From Bin87 sp965197635 (lineage in GTDB: Bacteria > Chloroflexota > Dehalococcoidia > Lucifugimonadales > UBA3495): a stretch of 64,000 bases of DNA. Position numbers and translations under genes: made by a program. The notes under the pieces were generated by a model, which was not told the DNA's origin, did not search any database, and worked only from the letters and a program-made list of their open reading frames with translations. Positions 15,288-24,129 of the stretch are shown here, in pieces. Positions within the stretch are counted from its first letter, which is position 1; each line of letters starts with the position of its first letter. Where the stretch lies: the NCBI GenBank assembly GCA_965197635.1, contig OZ240218.1:1426001-1490000 (forward strand). The letters are read 5' to 3'.

Positions 15288-17570
15288 CTATCCTCCCGCT
15301 TCTTCCAGGTTCTTCATGTGGTTCATGGCGCTGCCGGCCCTGAACCACGCGATCTGGCTCTCGTTTAGCGTGTGGCGGAGGTTGAGGGTCTCCTCACTGC
15401 CGTCGGCGTGCTTCAGGACAGCCTGCACCGGGCGGTCGGGGGCCAGGTCGTTCAACCCCATCAAACTCATGCGGTCGTCGTCCAGCACCCGATCCCAGTC
15501 CGCGGGGTCCTCGAAGGTGAGGGCCAGGAGTCCCTGCTTTTTCAGGTTGGACTCGTGGATGCGGGCGAAACTGCGGGTGATGATGGCCGCCGCGCCCAGC
15601 ATCCGGGGCGACAGGGCGGCGTGCTCCCGGCTGGAACCCTCGCCGTAGTTCTCGTCGCCGATGGCAACCCACCGAACTCCTTGCGCGCTGTAGGCGCGAG
15701 CGATTTCCGGTATGGGCATGATTTCCTCGCCGGAAAGCTGGTTCTTGCCGGTGCCGGTTTCGTCGGTATAGGCGTTGTTGGCGCCGAGGAACATGTTGTC
15801 GCTGAGGTTGTTCAAGTGCCCACGGAAGCGCAGCCAGGGACCGGCCGGCGAAATGGAGTCGGTGGTCGTCTTGCCCTCGGTCTTCACCAGGACGGGGATG
15901 TCTTCAAAGTCGTTGCCATCCCACGGGTCCCAGGGTTCAAGAACCTGCAGACGATTGCTGGTCGGGTCAACGCGGACGTCCACGTCGCTGCCGTCTTCCG
16001 GCGGGTCGATATACATATCGGTACCGGGATCGAACCCGGTGGGCGGCACCTCAGGGGCCGCGTCGGGGGGCTGGAGCATGAACTCGTTGCCGTCGGCGTC
16101 CACCAGGGGGTCAGTCAGGGGGTTGAAGGAGAGGCGACCGCCCAAGCCCATGGCTACGGCCAACTCGGGGCTGGCGATGAAGTTCATGGTGCCGGCGTTG
16201 CCGTCGTTGCGGCTGGGGAAGTTGCGGTTGTAGGAGGTCACGATGCTGTTGTCGGTACCGCGAGCTTCGGGCCGGTTCCACTGGCCGATGCAGGGACCAC
16301 AAGCGTTGGCAAGGACTGTGGCGCCAATGGCCTCCAGCGCAGCCTGTTGCCCGTCCCTTTCGATGGTGGCGCGGACCTGCTCCGAGCCGGGGGTTACCAG
16401 CAGGCCGGAGGCCGCTGAGACGCCACGAGCGGCGGCTTGGCGGGCCACGTCGGCGCAGCGTTCCATGTCTTCGTAGGAAGAGTTGGTGCAACTGCCCACC
16501 AGGGCCACGGCCACGGTTTCGGGGAAACCCTCGCGCTCGACTTCGGCGGCCAACGCGGAAATGGGCCGGGCGCGGTCGGGCGAGTGGGGGCCGGTGACGT
16601 GAGGTTCCAGTGCGGAGAGGTCAATTTCGACGATGCGGTCGTAGAACTGCTCCGGCTGCTGTTCGACTTCGGGGTCGGATTGCAGCAGGTGGATGTACTC
16701 CTCGGCGATGTCAACCAACTCGCCGCGCCCCGTAGCGCGCAGGTAGGTCGCCATCCGCTGATCGTAGGGGAACACGTCGCCGGTGGCGCCCAGCTCCGCG
16801 CCCATGTTGCAGATGGTGCCTTTGCCGGTGGCCGAGATGGAAGCCGCGCCGGGGCCGAAATACTCGATGATGGCGTTAGTGCCGCCGGACACGGTGAGTT
16901 CGTAGGCCAACTTGATGATGACGTCCTTCGGGGCGGTCCAACCGCTCATGGACCCGGTAAGCTTGACGCCGATAATGCGCGGATAACGCACTTCCCAGGG
17001 CAGTCCGGCCATCACGTCAGCGGCATCCGCGCCGCCCACGCCGATGGCAAGGGAGCCCAGGCCGCCGCCGTTAACGGTGTGGGAGTCGGTGCCGATAATC
17101 AAGGAGCCAGGGTAGGCGTATTTTTCCAGCACCACCTGGTGGACGATGCCGGAGCCGGGCTTCCAGAAGCCCATGCCGAAGCGGCGGCTGGACGATTCGA
17201 GGAACTGATAGACTTCGTTGCTCTCGTTGAGGGCGTCCTGCAGGTCGGAGGACGCGCCCACCCGAGCCTGAATGAGGTGGTCGCAATGCACGGTGGTGGG
17301 CACGGCGACGCGCTCACGACCGGACTGCATGAACTGCAAAATCGCCATCTGCCCGGTTACGTCCTGGTGGGCCACCCGGTCGGGTCGTAGGTTGATGTAG
17401 CTGTCGCCGGGGCGCAGGTCGGCTTCCGCCACGTCGTCCAGGTGGGCGAGCAGCAATTTCTCCGTCATGGTCAGCGGCCGGTTGAGCCGGGCCCGGACCT
17501 GGGCCAGTTTTTCATCCATTTTGCGGTAAGTTTCCCGCACGAATTCCGGCGTGGAATCAACGTTGCTCAT
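15288..17570 (-). CDS. acn: Aconitate hydratase (mitochondrial-type aconitase)
   Basis: 760 aa; the length and order fit the mitochondrial-type enzyme that interconverts citrate and isocitrate in the TCA cycle. The three [4Fe-4S] cysteines are in VGSCTNSSYEDM and NACGPCIGQW. Substrate blocks are also clear: LIIGTDSHTVNGGGLGSLA, WKPGSGIVHQ and EGSSREHAAL near the C-terminal swivel domain. The start is ATG 17570, preceded by GGAGGAG. It is transcribed alone towards the hairpin at 15239. No residue is missing. Confidence 0.96.
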   Translation of the reverse strand: MSNVDSTPEFVRETYRKMDEKLAQVRARLNRPLTMTEKLLLAHLDDVAEADLRPGDSYINLRPDRVAHQDVTGQMAILQFMQSGRERVAVPTTVHCDHLIQARVGASSDLQDALNESNEVYQFLESSSRRFGMGFWKPGSGIVHQVVLEKYAYPGSLIIGTDSHTVNGGGLGSLAIGVGGADAADVMAGLPWEVRYPRIIGVKLTGSMSGWTAPKDVIIKLAYELTVSGGTNAIIEYFGPGAASISATGKGTICNMGAELGATGDVFPYDQRMATYLRATGRGELVDIAEEYIHLLQSDPEVEQQPEQFYDRIVEIDLSALEPHVTGPHSPDRARPISALAAEVEREGFPETVAVALVGSCTNSSYEDMERCADVARQAAARGVSAASGLLVTPGSEQVRATIERDGQQAALEAIGATVLANACGPCIGQWNRPEARGTDNSIVTSYNRNFPSRNDGNAGTMNFIASPELAVAMGLGGRLSFNPLTDPLVDADGNEFMLQPPDAAPEVPPTGFDPGTDMYIDPPEDGSDVDVRVDPTSNRLQVLEPWDPWDGNDFEDIPVLVKTEGKTTTDSISPAGPWLRFRGHLNNLSDNMFLGANNAYTDETGTGKNQLSGEEIMPIPEIARAYSAQGVRWVAIGDENYGEGSSREHAALSPRMLGAAAIITRSFARIHESNLKKQGLLALTFEDPADWDRVLDDDRMSLMGLNDLAPDRPVQAVLKHADGSEETLNLRHTLNESQIAWFRAGSAMNHMKNLEEAGG

Positions 17571-17654
17571 CGTGTTTCACTCCTCCTCGAGTCTGCGTAC
17601 ACGGGTTTACAATTTTAGCGGCAATTATGGCGAAATGCCACACGCCGACAGCGA

Positions 17655-18374
17655 TTATCGTTCCGGCTCCTTCGAGAAAGCCGACAGCGACGGGATGTCG
17701 GCGCCCAGCGGAAGCAGCCGGTACTCGACGATGGTTTTCTGCTGCATGAGCCTCGCGTCGCCTTGGCCATCAATCCGGTACATGGAAATCTGCCAAAGCA
17801 AGGGCGCCTCCTCCACAAATGCCCACCTTTCGATCCTTGATTTGGATGTGGTTTCGTAAATCAGGCTGGGTCGCGCGTTCAGTGTTCCGTATCCCCTGAA
17901 CTTCACGTCGTCGTTGGCGGCCAGATATTGCGGCATGTTCCAAGCATATTGGACCCACTCTGTTGGACTGCCCCAGGTGATATTCATCTCCAGCGTTTCG
18001 CCGGCGGACGGGAAGGTAGTGGTAACTCTGCCATCAACGAATTGTGAATGTTGGAGCAGCCGTCCATTCACGTCCTTTCCGATTGCCACGCTCAATTCGT
18101 CCTGTCCGTCCATACCCGGGCGCAGCCAGTTTTCAATGATCAATCTTTCGGGAGGGTCGGCGATGCCGGGAATGATACGGTTCACCCGGTAGTCGTCGGT
18201 TTTGTAGTACAGGGCCTGACCGTCGGCCAAGCCCTCCAGCAAAGTCTCCAAGTTGAGCTGCGCTCGTTCGCTAGGGTCCTCAGCGTGTCTCCGATGATGC
18301 AAAAAGACGGCCCAGATGATGGCGCCGACCAACAGCACAAGGACCACTGTCCCGGTGACTCGCGCTGCTAACAT
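17655..18374 (-). CDS. Membrane-anchored hypothetical protein
   Basis: 239 aa. One N-terminal membrane segment (about residues 6-26, VTGTVVLVLLVGAIIWAVFL) is followed by a soluble domain rich in beta-strand-like segments (EMNITWGSPTEWVQYAWNMP, LIYETTSKSRIERWAFV), probably facing outward like a lipoprotein-type or anchored sensor domain. I do not recognise the family. It lies 16 bp after the ferredoxin-like gene on the same strand and is probably cotranscribed. No clear ribosome site precedes the ATG. Confidence 0.6.
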   Translation of the reverse strand: MLAARVTGTVVLVLLVGAIIWAVFLHHRRHAEDPSERAQLNLETLLEGLADGQALYYKTDDYRVNRIIPGIADPPERLIIENWLRPGMDGQDELSVAIGKDVNGRLLQHSQFVDGRVTTTFPSAGETLEMNITWGSPTEWVQYAWNMPQYLAANDDVKFRGYGTLNARPSLIYETTSKSRIERWAFVEEAPLLWQISMYRIDGQGDARLMQQKTIVEYRLLPLGADIPSLSAFSKEPER

Positions 18375-18390
18375 ATGAGGATCAGCGCGG

Positions 18391-19215
18391 TCAGAGCGTT
18401 ATGGTGTCGCCGTACTTGTCGATCAGGCCCAAAAAGAGTTCGTGGCGTAATGGGTTACTGGCGGCGTTTTCCGACCGCCGCAGGTAGATCCGATACACCG
18501 TTTCCAGGTTGTCGTCCCGCAGCCAGATGGCGTAGCTTGGCATTCCGTTGCCCAGGGTACGGTACAGGAACTCCAGTTGACGTACCCGGCTGAGTTGCAG
18601 CGCTATGCGCCCGTCGCCGTCCGTGACCAGCACGGCGATGTCGCCGTCCGCGTCAGGTTGGCCGTTGCCGTCCACCAGCTCCAGATCGGCCAGGGTGGCC
18701 GGAATGGACACGGTAGCCGCCTGGTTGTGCACCATCACGACTGCTTCATCCAGGCCCACCCCAGAGCCGGCGAAACCTCGGCTGCAATCCAGCAGTATCC
18801 GTCGGAGCAGCGCAACATCCGCCGGAGGATTTTCGGAGCACAGATCATTCAACGGCGTGGCGCTTTCCAGCAGGTGATCCACCACCACCTTTCCGAGATC
18901 GTCGGGAATGGCGGCGAATTGCACTCGACCCCGGCGCGTTATGGTTGCCTGTCCGGCGATACATCCGTAGAGGATTTTCTCTCCGGACCACCGCCGCGCC
19001 ACGTCGAATCGAGGGCCGTAGGTACAGCCGAGGATGCAGCCGGCGGTAGTTACCTCCACGCGACCGTCGCACCGGGCCGCGGCATCCTGCAATTCTCGTA
19101 GCACGTCGGCGGCGTTGCGGCCCTGGTGGTACCAAAGGGCACAGCCGTATTCGTCAGTGCAGACGACTATGTTCACGTCGGGGCGGGCAGCGAGCCGAAT
19201 ATCCTGGGTTGCCAT
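18391..19215 (-). CDS. Thioredoxin-like [2Fe-2S] ferredoxin domain protein with C-terminal extension
   Basis: 274 aa. The N-terminal ~85 residues fit a thioredoxin-fold [2Fe-2S] ferredoxin: VCTDEYGCALWYHQGRNAAD supplies two cysteines and TAGCILGCTYGPRFDV the other two, as in Complex I NuoE-type and stand-alone ferredoxins. The remaining ~190 residues match nothing I know; they include two VLVTDGDGRIALQL-like strands. It is likely an electron-transfer or sensor protein. It sits between a 7Fe ferredoxin and an anchored hypothetical protein. Confidence 0.65.
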   Translation of the reverse strand: MATQDIRLAARPDVNIVVCTDEYGCALWYHQGRNAADVLRELQDAAARCDGRVEVTTAGCILGCTYGPRFDVARRWSGEKILYGCIAGQATITRRGRVQFAAIPDDLGKVVVDHLLESATPLNDLCSENPPADVALLRRILLDCSRGFAGSGVGLDEAVVMVHNQAATVSIPATLADLELVDGNGQPDADGDIAVLVTDGDGRIALQLSRVRQLEFLYRTLGNGMPSYAIWLRDDNLETVYRIYLRRSENAASNPLRHELFLGLIDKYGDTITL

Positions 19216-19235
19216 CAGATAACTCGTAGATGATT

Positions 19236-19275
19236 AAACCTGCGCCCGGCTGCCAGGGGCCGGGCGCGCAGGTTT
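19236..19275 (-). terminator. Strong hairpin after the 7Fe ferredoxin gene
   Basis: AAACCTGCGCCCGGC pairs with GCCGGGCGCGCAGGTTT (one bulge) around a TGCCAGGG loop, 26 bp after the ferredoxin stop. It separates that gene from the next one downstream. Confidence 0.6.
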
Positions 19276-19300
19276 CGAATGGCGCCGCGTGGCGCGGCGA

Positions 19301-19543
19301 CTACTTCTCGAAGTAGTCGTAGTTTATCTTGATATAGTCCTCGTACATCGACGGGACTGCTTCCTCGGCGAAGATGGCCGTTACGGGGCAAACAGGCTCG
19401 CAGGCGGCGCAGTCGATGCACTCATCAGGACTGATGAAGTACATATCGTCATCATCAGTGGTGTAAATACAGTCCACTGGGCAAACGTCGACACACGCGG
19501 CGTCTTTGACACCCACGCATGGCTCGGTAATGATGTAGGTCAT
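19301..19543 (-). CDS. 7Fe ferredoxin ([3Fe-4S][4Fe-4S])
   Basis: 80 aa from ATG 19543, chosen because GAGGGAAAG lies just upstream; longer starts add unrelated residues. The cysteine pattern is C-x7-C-x3-C-P (CVGVKDAACVDVCPVDCIY) then CIDCAACEPVCPV, the arrangement of seven-iron ferredoxins such as FdxA, with the typical EEAVPSMYEDYIKIN tail. It is a soluble low-potential electron carrier. Several possible partners are in the window, including AOR at 53407. Confidence 0.92.
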   Translation of the reverse strand: MTYIITEPCVGVKDAACVDVCPVDCIYTTDDDDMYFISPDECIDCAACEPVCPVTAIFAEEAVPSMYEDYIKINYDYFEK

Positions 19544-19697
19544 AGCGGCTTTCCCTCGGCTGATGTGGTGTCGGTGATAGGAGACGAACCCAAGTTTCAG
19601 GTCATCGTCTCTGGATGCGAAAATTATAGCACGGCGGATAATCAATGCAACCGCGCGGCGGGGTCCGACGATCCTTTCGCTGCTGCCGCGCCACGGA

Positions 19698-20132
19698 TTA
19701 GACGCGCGTGAACCGCTTTTTGGTGGAAAGCGTCACGAAGGTCTGGGTTTTCTGCACGCCGTCGATGACTCCGATGCGGGTGCGCAGGAAATCGCCCAGG
19801 CTCTCGGCAGATTCCAACGCGGTCCAGACGAACACGTCGTAGGGGCCGGTGGCGACCACGACGTAGTGGGCTTCATCCAGATCAGCAATGCATTCGGCGA
19901 CGGAATCGGACTTGCCCGGGCCGGTCTCCAATCCGATCAATGCGGTGGTGCCATATCCCATCTTCTCCAGGTTGGGGACGGCAACCACATGGACGATGTC
20001 GTCCTTGATGAGGCGGCGCAGCCGGCGACGGACGGTGCCTTCGCTAACTCCCACGGCGCGAGCAATTTTTGCGTTGGATGCGCGTCCATCTGACTGCAAA
20101 ATGCCGATTATCTTCAGGTCAAGTTCGTCCAT
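19698..20132 (-). CDS. Lrp/AsnC-family transcriptional regulator
   Basis: 144 aa. The N-terminal winged HTH (MDELDLKIIGILQSDGRASN, AKIARAVGVSEGTVRRRLRR) is followed by a RAM/AsnC ligand domain (ALIGLETGPGKSDSVAECIA, VVATGPYDVFVWTAL). These proteins usually bind an amino acid and act locally or globally. The neighbour upstream is a DMT-type exporter on the same strand, a common pairing for amino-acid export control, but no target site can be assigned with certainty. Confidence 0.92.
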   Translation of the reverse strand: MDELDLKIIGILQSDGRASNAKIARAVGVSEGTVRRRLRRLIKDDIVHVVAVPNLEKMGYGTTALIGLETGPGKSDSVAECIADLDEAHYVVVATGPYDVFVWTALESAESLGDFLRTRIGVIDGVQKTQTFVTLSTKKRFTRV

Positions 20133-20301
20133 TGGTTGGTTGACTCCAAATGAGATATGCTGTCACGGGCTGTTGGGCAGTCTCTCGAACTGTCGGCAAA
20201 AATGATATTGGTTATGGCGGCGGTTGTCAACCATCAAATGAGCGTGAATAAACAATATCCGGTTTATAAGCGACGAATTCCTTGCCAAATCGCCCGAATA
20301 T

Positions 20302-20316
20302 ACGCATCATATGCGT
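20302..20316. promoter_or_regulatory. Short palindrome ACGCAT-N3-ATGCGT
   Basis: A 6-bp inverted repeat with a 3-base spacer lies between the EamA stop and the Lrp gene in an AT-rich intergenic stretch. It could be an operator or part of a transcription end; no regulator can be named. Confidence 0.3.
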
Positions 20317-20357
20317 AATTACGGTGTACGACCGCATCCGTCGCTGGCGTCGTCAAT

Positions 20358-21314
20358 TCAGGCCACGCTGAGCACGCCAACACCGGAGACTATCATCAAT
20401 ATTGATATTCCTTTCACCGACAACGCGTGAGGCGTGAGTGATTCGTCCAACAGTTGCCAACGCATACGCGACAGGATAGTGGAAGCGACGAATACGAACA
20501 ACGGACGGGTTGCCAGCACCGCGGCCACCAGGGATGCGGGCCCCAGGCTGTAGGCGTAGACTCCCAAGAGGATGGATATCGCCGGCATCAACGATTCTCC
20601 GAAGATGAGCATCGCCAACACGCGCGGTTGGCGCACCGCCGCCAGCAAACGCGGGCCGCCCGTAGTCCCGACTGCGAAGAAAACAACCCCCACGGTGGCC
20701 TGCTGTATTCCGAACACCGTCAGCACGGGCAGTCCGGCGTTTAGCGCCGCCTTGGCGACGACGAAACTGCCGGCGGCGCACATCGCGCTGACGAACAGCA
20801 GCGCCGGACCATAGCCGGTGGCGCGGTCGCCCAAGCTGAGAACCGCGGTGCTCGGCACGCTCAATCCGGCGCCGATACGTGTGTAGGGCTGCTCCTGGAA
20901 CAGCCGGACCGAAATCAGCGCTGCTCCGGCTACCACCAGACCAATGCCGCCCCATTGGGGCACGGAGATATGCTCGCTCAGGAACAGCATGGCCAGGAAC
21001 GCCACGTAAATGGGGTTGGTCTGGGAGATGGCGACGGCTCGGGATGCTTCCATCAGCCGGAGCCCGCGAAACAGCAGCGCCACCGAGCATCCCATCAGCA
21101 AACCGGCGCCCACCGGGGCCAGCGCGACTGGCCAGGACGTTCCCGCCGGAATCCCCACCACCGCAATCACAATGCTGCCGTACACCATCCCGGTGATGCC
21201 GCACCAAAGGCACAGCGGCGGGACGCCGTTCAGGTGAAAGGACAGCAGGCGTTTGTCGCAAACGCTGACGAAGCAGAAAGCCAGCGAACTGCCCAGGGCG
21301 AGGAGGGGCCACAT
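20358..21314 (-). CDS. DMT-superfamily (EamA) transporter
   Basis: 318 aa with about ten hydrophobic segments and two EamA repeats; the first covers LALGSSLAFCFVSVCDKRLL to ISQTNPIYVAFLAMLFLSEH, the second PALLFVSAMCAAGSFVVAKA to PAISILLGVYAYSLGPASLV. Members export amino acids or other metabolites through the inner membrane. It lies upstream of the Lrp-type regulator on the same strand, which suggests an amino-acid-related substrate. The start ATG is at 21314, 21 bp after the DUF3800 gene. Confidence 0.88.
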   Translation of the reverse strand: MWPLLALGSSLAFCFVSVCDKRLLSFHLNGVPPLCLWCGITGMVYGSIVIAVVGIPAGTSWPVALAPVGAGLLMGCSVALLFRGLRLMEASRAVAISQTNPIYVAFLAMLFLSEHISVPQWGGIGLVVAGAALISVRLFQEQPYTRIGAGLSVPSTAVLSLGDRATGYGPALLFVSAMCAAGSFVVAKAALNAGLPVLTVFGIQQATVGVVFFAVGTTGGPRLLAAVRQPRVLAMLIFGESLMPAISILLGVYAYSLGPASLVAAVLATRPLFVFVASTILSRMRWQLLDESLTPHALSVKGISILMIVSGVGVLSVA

Positions 21315-21335
21315 CTACGCGGATCTCGTCAACGG

Positions 21336-22073
21336 CTAGCGTTCGCCCGTGGTCAGGAACTGTAATCCGTACCGTGTCTCGCCATTTGCAGTATGCGTGT
21401 CGCGCGTCAGACGCTGGATCGTTCGGTACCACCGCCAAATAGCCAGCAGATATTCGTCAGAATATGGCGGGAATTGAGGGTTTAGCCCGTTTTCTTGAAA
21501 AACTCGAACAACGTATGCACACATATCGGCTATTTGAATGCCGGCGCTGGTCGCCGAATCAACAAATGCCGGAGTGTCCGAGATATGAATACTGTTCTGA
21601 CCTTCAACTGACCGGAAAAGATAGTTTGAGAAGAATCCGCTGATTCTCGCAAATCGAGTTCCCCTACCATCAAACAGCACATTTGCGAATGAGGCCCGTT
21701 CGCCCGCCAATAACTCAATGCGTTGCAGCAAATAACGGAACCTATTTCCCAATTGGTCTTCCATATGCAGGGGTTCACTAAATGGGCTTCGCATAATGCT
21801 GGCAAAAACCGCAACCGGCAAAGTCCCCAAGGTGGAGAAAAATTCCTCCGCGAACAGCCGCTTTATCCGTTTGTCGGTGAAGGCAGTCTTCTTCAGCAAA
21901 TGTTTGCCCTTGAGTTCAGCATTTTCCGATCGCAGGATGTCCCGCTTAAGGGCATAGAGCCGACGGGTGATGTCCCGCGCGTCCTGCTCATCGCAACAAA
22001 TCGCAACCACCGCGGGGCGAGTGCTTGCGTCGTTAGGATTCGGGAGGCCACTTTCATCAATGAATGCCAGCAT
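21336..22073 (-). CDS. DUF3800 domain protein
   Basis: 245 aa. The N-terminal MLAFIDESGLPNP and C-terminal SAGIQIADMCAYVVRVF are the DUF3800 signature, with the two acidic positions thought to form an RNase H-like active site. The family is scattered near mobile elements and defence genes, but its function is unproven. Residues 130-140 (VLFDGRGTRF) show the internal conserved Asp. It precedes the EamA gene by 21 bp. Confidence 0.8.
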   Translation of the reverse strand: MLAFIDESGLPNPNDASTRPAVVAICCDEQDARDITRRLYALKRDILRSENAELKGKHLLKKTAFTDKRIKRLFAEEFFSTLGTLPVAVFASIMRSPFSEPLHMEDQLGNRFRYLLQRIELLAGERASFANVLFDGRGTRFARISGFFSNYLFRSVEGQNSIHISDTPAFVDSATSAGIQIADMCAYVVRVFQENGLNPQFPPYSDEYLLAIWRWYRTIQRLTRDTHTANGETRYGLQFLTTGER

Positions 22074-22104
22074 ATTTTGCCTCGCTCGCGGTATTCTACA
22101 AGAT

Positions 22105-22133
22105 TTGACGATTCCAGGCCGTCAGCGTATTAT
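22105..22133 (+). promoter_or_regulatory. Sigma70-type promoter TTGACG-N17-TATTAT
   Basis: A -35 box TTGACG (22105-22110) and a -10 box TATTAT (22128-22133) are separated by exactly 17 bases on the plus strand. No plus-strand protein gene follows; a structured region ending in a hairpin and T6 does. Initiation would fall near 22140. Confidence 0.6.
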
Positions 22134-22139
22134 CTGACC

Positions 22140-22277
22140 AGTGTCAGACGCAATGTGTAACAACGTTACCTCTGGCGCTTTTGTCGGGAGGTTGGCGCGT
22201 TTAGGCCCAGCGCCAGGTCGCCAACCCTGCCCGGGACGGTTGCGGCGCACCCCGCCGAATGCGTCCCGGTTTTTTGT
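22140..22277 (+). ncRNA. Candidate small noncoding RNA with intrinsic terminator
   Basis: About 137 bases between two minus-strand genes. From the predicted start the sequence holds one hairpin closed by GGTTGGCG/CGCCAACC (22190-22227, with nested GGCGC/GCGCC) and a second closed by CCGGGACG/CGTCCCGG (22231-22269) followed by GTTTTTTG, the hallmark of an intrinsic terminator on the plus strand. There is no plausible open frame with a ribosome site. I could not match it to SRP, 6S, tmRNA or RNase P signatures. Confidence 0.5.
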
Positions 22278-22298
22278 TCCCGTTCGGCCGGACTGCGC

Positions 22299-22676
22299 TC
22301 AAACGCGGCAATGCCCGTCGCACCGGCCCAGCCAATTGCTGATTCGCATCCGGTTGCGGGCAAAGTTGAGGTAGAAAAGGTCAAAAGCCGGACGCACCGG
22401 CCACCATGAGGTCCATCCAATCAACCAGCCCAAACCGGCCAGCCGGTAACCCTCGCGCAGACTTTCCATGCCCACCGTTATGCTGCCGTCGGGCCGGATA
22501 CCGTACAGGGCGGACTGCACTTGCTCGGCATCCAGACCCCAAGCGGCGGCGTCAAAGTCATCGGCGTTTATGTCCACCGGCTCGATGGCCTCGGGCCGGC
22601 GGCGATAGAGTTTTATCACCTCGCGGCTGCACATGGGACAAGCGCCGTCGTACAGCATCCGGTAACGATCGCTCAT
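22299..22676 (-). CDS. DCC-family (DUF393) thiol-disulfide oxidoreductase-like protein
   Basis: 125 aa. YRMLYDGACPMCSREVIKLY carries the DGxCPxC active-site motif, and the middle GIRPDGSITVGMESLR and the C-terminal helix fit DUF393. The family has a thioredoxin-like fold and is thought to act in redox reactions, though substrates are unknown. It lies just upstream of nothing on its strand except the candidate RNA, and 39 bp downstream of the PEP-mutase-family gene, so the two may be cotranscribed. Confidence 0.85.
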   Translation of the reverse strand: MSDRYRMLYDGACPMCSREVIKLYRRRPEAIEPVDINADDFDAAAWGLDAEQVQSALYGIRPDGSITVGMESLREGYRLAGLGWLIGWTSWWPVRPAFDLFYLNFARNRMRISNWLGRCDGHCRV

Positions 22677-22715
22677 TTCTCACCTCCGGCCACGGTGCGA
22701 TGCGGTTGGGGGCGG

Positions 22716-23645
22716 TCAGTCGTCTGCCGGGGTGAGCACAGCGGCGTCGGCAGCCATCTGGGCATCCTGGGCGGCGGCCAGCGCAGCTACGTCGGTGCCC
22801 ACGTCCTGCACGCCGTACTTCTTTTCCAACTCGTAGATGGCGTCCAGGCCCAGCACGGAGGCCACGTCCCAGCGGGTGCCGTAGCGATCCGGGTTCACCT
22901 TGCCATCGTTCATGAGTTCTTCGTAGGCAGCGCGCACCTGCTTGTAGATCAGCCAAATGGTGCTGCCGCAGATCATTATCTTGTAGCCCAGGTCGTTCAT
23001 GGTCTGGGTGGTGGCCAGGTCGCCGTTATACATCCGGGCCACGTCGGGCAGGTCGGCGGCGTAACGCTGGATGTCGTCCTGGGACTTGATGCCATCGACG
23101 AAGACGAGGTCGGCGCCGGCCTTTGCGTAGGCCCGGCACCGGCGCATGGTGTCTTCCCAGCCGGTGACGGCGTAGGCGTCGCAGCGGGCGATAATGACGA
23201 AATCGGGATCGGTGCGCGCGTCCAGGGCCGCGTGGATTTTCTGGACGTGTTCCTCAACGGGAACCACCTGCTTGCCAGCGAAGAAGCCGCACTTCTTGGG
23301 AAAGACCTGGTCCTCCAGGTGGATTGCGGCGACGCCGGCGGCTTCATACTCGCGAACGGTGCGCCGGACGTTCAACGGGTTGCCGTAGCCGGTATCGGCG
23401 TCGCAGATGACCGGTATGCTCACGGCGTCGGCGATGTACTTGGCGTTGGCGACCATTTCGGTCATGGTGAGCAGGCCAACGTCGGGGAACCCGCGCTCGG
23501 CGGCAGTGCCGGCGCCGGTCATATACACCGCCTGGTGTCCAACATCTTCGGCGATGCGGGCATGGAGAGCGTTGAGGACAAACGGAGCGACGACCATCTG
23601 ATCGGACGCCAGCATTTGTCGCAACTTGGTTGTGGCTTTCATCAT
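22716..23645 (-). CDS. Isocitrate lyase/PEP mutase-family protein
   Basis: 309 aa TIM-barrel. The metal and substrate blocks are visible: YMTGAGTAAERGFPDVGL, CDADTGYGNPLNV, HLEDQVFPKKCGFFAGK and IIARCDAY. The KKCGFF loop has the catalytic Cys expected of C-C lyases in this family rather than the phosphonomutase pattern, so a 2-methylisocitrate, dimethylmalate or oxaloacetate-type lyase is likely. The start is ATG 23645 with GGAGG upstream. The exact substrate cannot be set. Confidence 0.85.
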   Translation of the reverse strand: MMKATTKLRQMLASDQMVVAPFVLNALHARIAEDVGHQAVYMTGAGTAAERGFPDVGLLTMTEMVANAKYIADAVSIPVICDADTGYGNPLNVRRTVREYEAAGVAAIHLEDQVFPKKCGFFAGKQVVPVEEHVQKIHAALDARTDPDFVIIARCDAYAVTGWEDTMRRCRAYAKAGADLVFVDGIKSQDDIQRYAADLPDVARMYNGDLATTQTMNDLGYKIMICGSTIWLIYKQVRAAYEELMNDGKVNPDRYGTRWDVASVLGLDAIYELEKKYGVQDVGTDVAALAAAQDAQMAADAAVLTPADD

Positions 23646-23681
23646 CTCAATACCTCCACAGGATTAAGCCAAGGTCACAGT

Positions 23682-23710
23682 TTTGCATGGATGTACAGGA
23701 TAAATGGGAT
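23682..23710 (+). repeat. Left arm of 29-bp inverted repeat around a GxxExxY gene
   Basis: TTTGCATGGATGTACAGGAT plus nine bases recurs inverted at 24130-24158 with 27 of 29 identities. Confidence 0.85.
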
Positions 23711-23721
23711 CATTTAATGAT

Positions 23722-24123
23722 TTAGAGGCGGTCAAGGGCGGCGGGATGTAAGTCTTTGCGCCTGGTCAGACGCCTATAAGATAGCTTCGGATTACCGAAG
23801 TTGAGGAGCAATCCTACCGCGATGCCGGTGGCGTTGAGGTAATTGATTAATTGGGCTTCGTGCAGTGGGGTTAACGCAGATGGCACGGCTTTGAGCTCTA
23901 CAATTACCTTCTCGTCTACCAGCAAATCCGCGTAAAAATCGCCCACCGGCTTGCCTCGGAACATCACCTTGATGGGCGCTTGGGCCTGAACTGGAATGCC
24001 TGCTTCCGAAAGCGCAATTGCTATAGCCTTTTCATATACGGATTCCAAAAACCCAGGCCCCAACTCGTTGAGCACATCAAACGCGCATCCGATAATTGTT
24101 CGCGTCAATTCCGAATGCAGCAT
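23722..24123 (-). CDS. GxxExxY protein (PD-(D/E)XK-like fold)
   Basis: 133 aa from ATG 24123 (MLHSELTRTIIGCAFDVLNE); a longer start at 24153 would use codons made by the flanking inverted repeat. The naming motif is GPGFLESVYEKA, and the acidic/lysine positions YADLLVDEKVIVELKA match the nuclease-like core (D..ExK). The family is widespread and its function is unproven. The whole gene lies between the arms of a 29-bp inverted repeat, suggesting it moves as a unit. Confidence 0.85.
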   Translation of the reverse strand: MLHSELTRTIIGCAFDVLNELGPGFLESVYEKAIAIALSEAGIPVQAQAPIKVMFRGKPVGDFYADLLVDEKVIVELKAVPSALTPLHEAQLINYLNATGIAVGLLLNFGNPKLSYRRLTRRKDLHPAALDRL

Positions 24124-24129
24124 CAAATT

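Noticed and set aside
15372..16418. 348-aa plus-strand open frame
   Set aside because: Antisense to aconitase.
22231..22276. Terminator for the minus-strand DCC gene
   Set aside because: The T-run lies on the plus-strand side of the hairpin, so it would end a plus-strand transcript instead.
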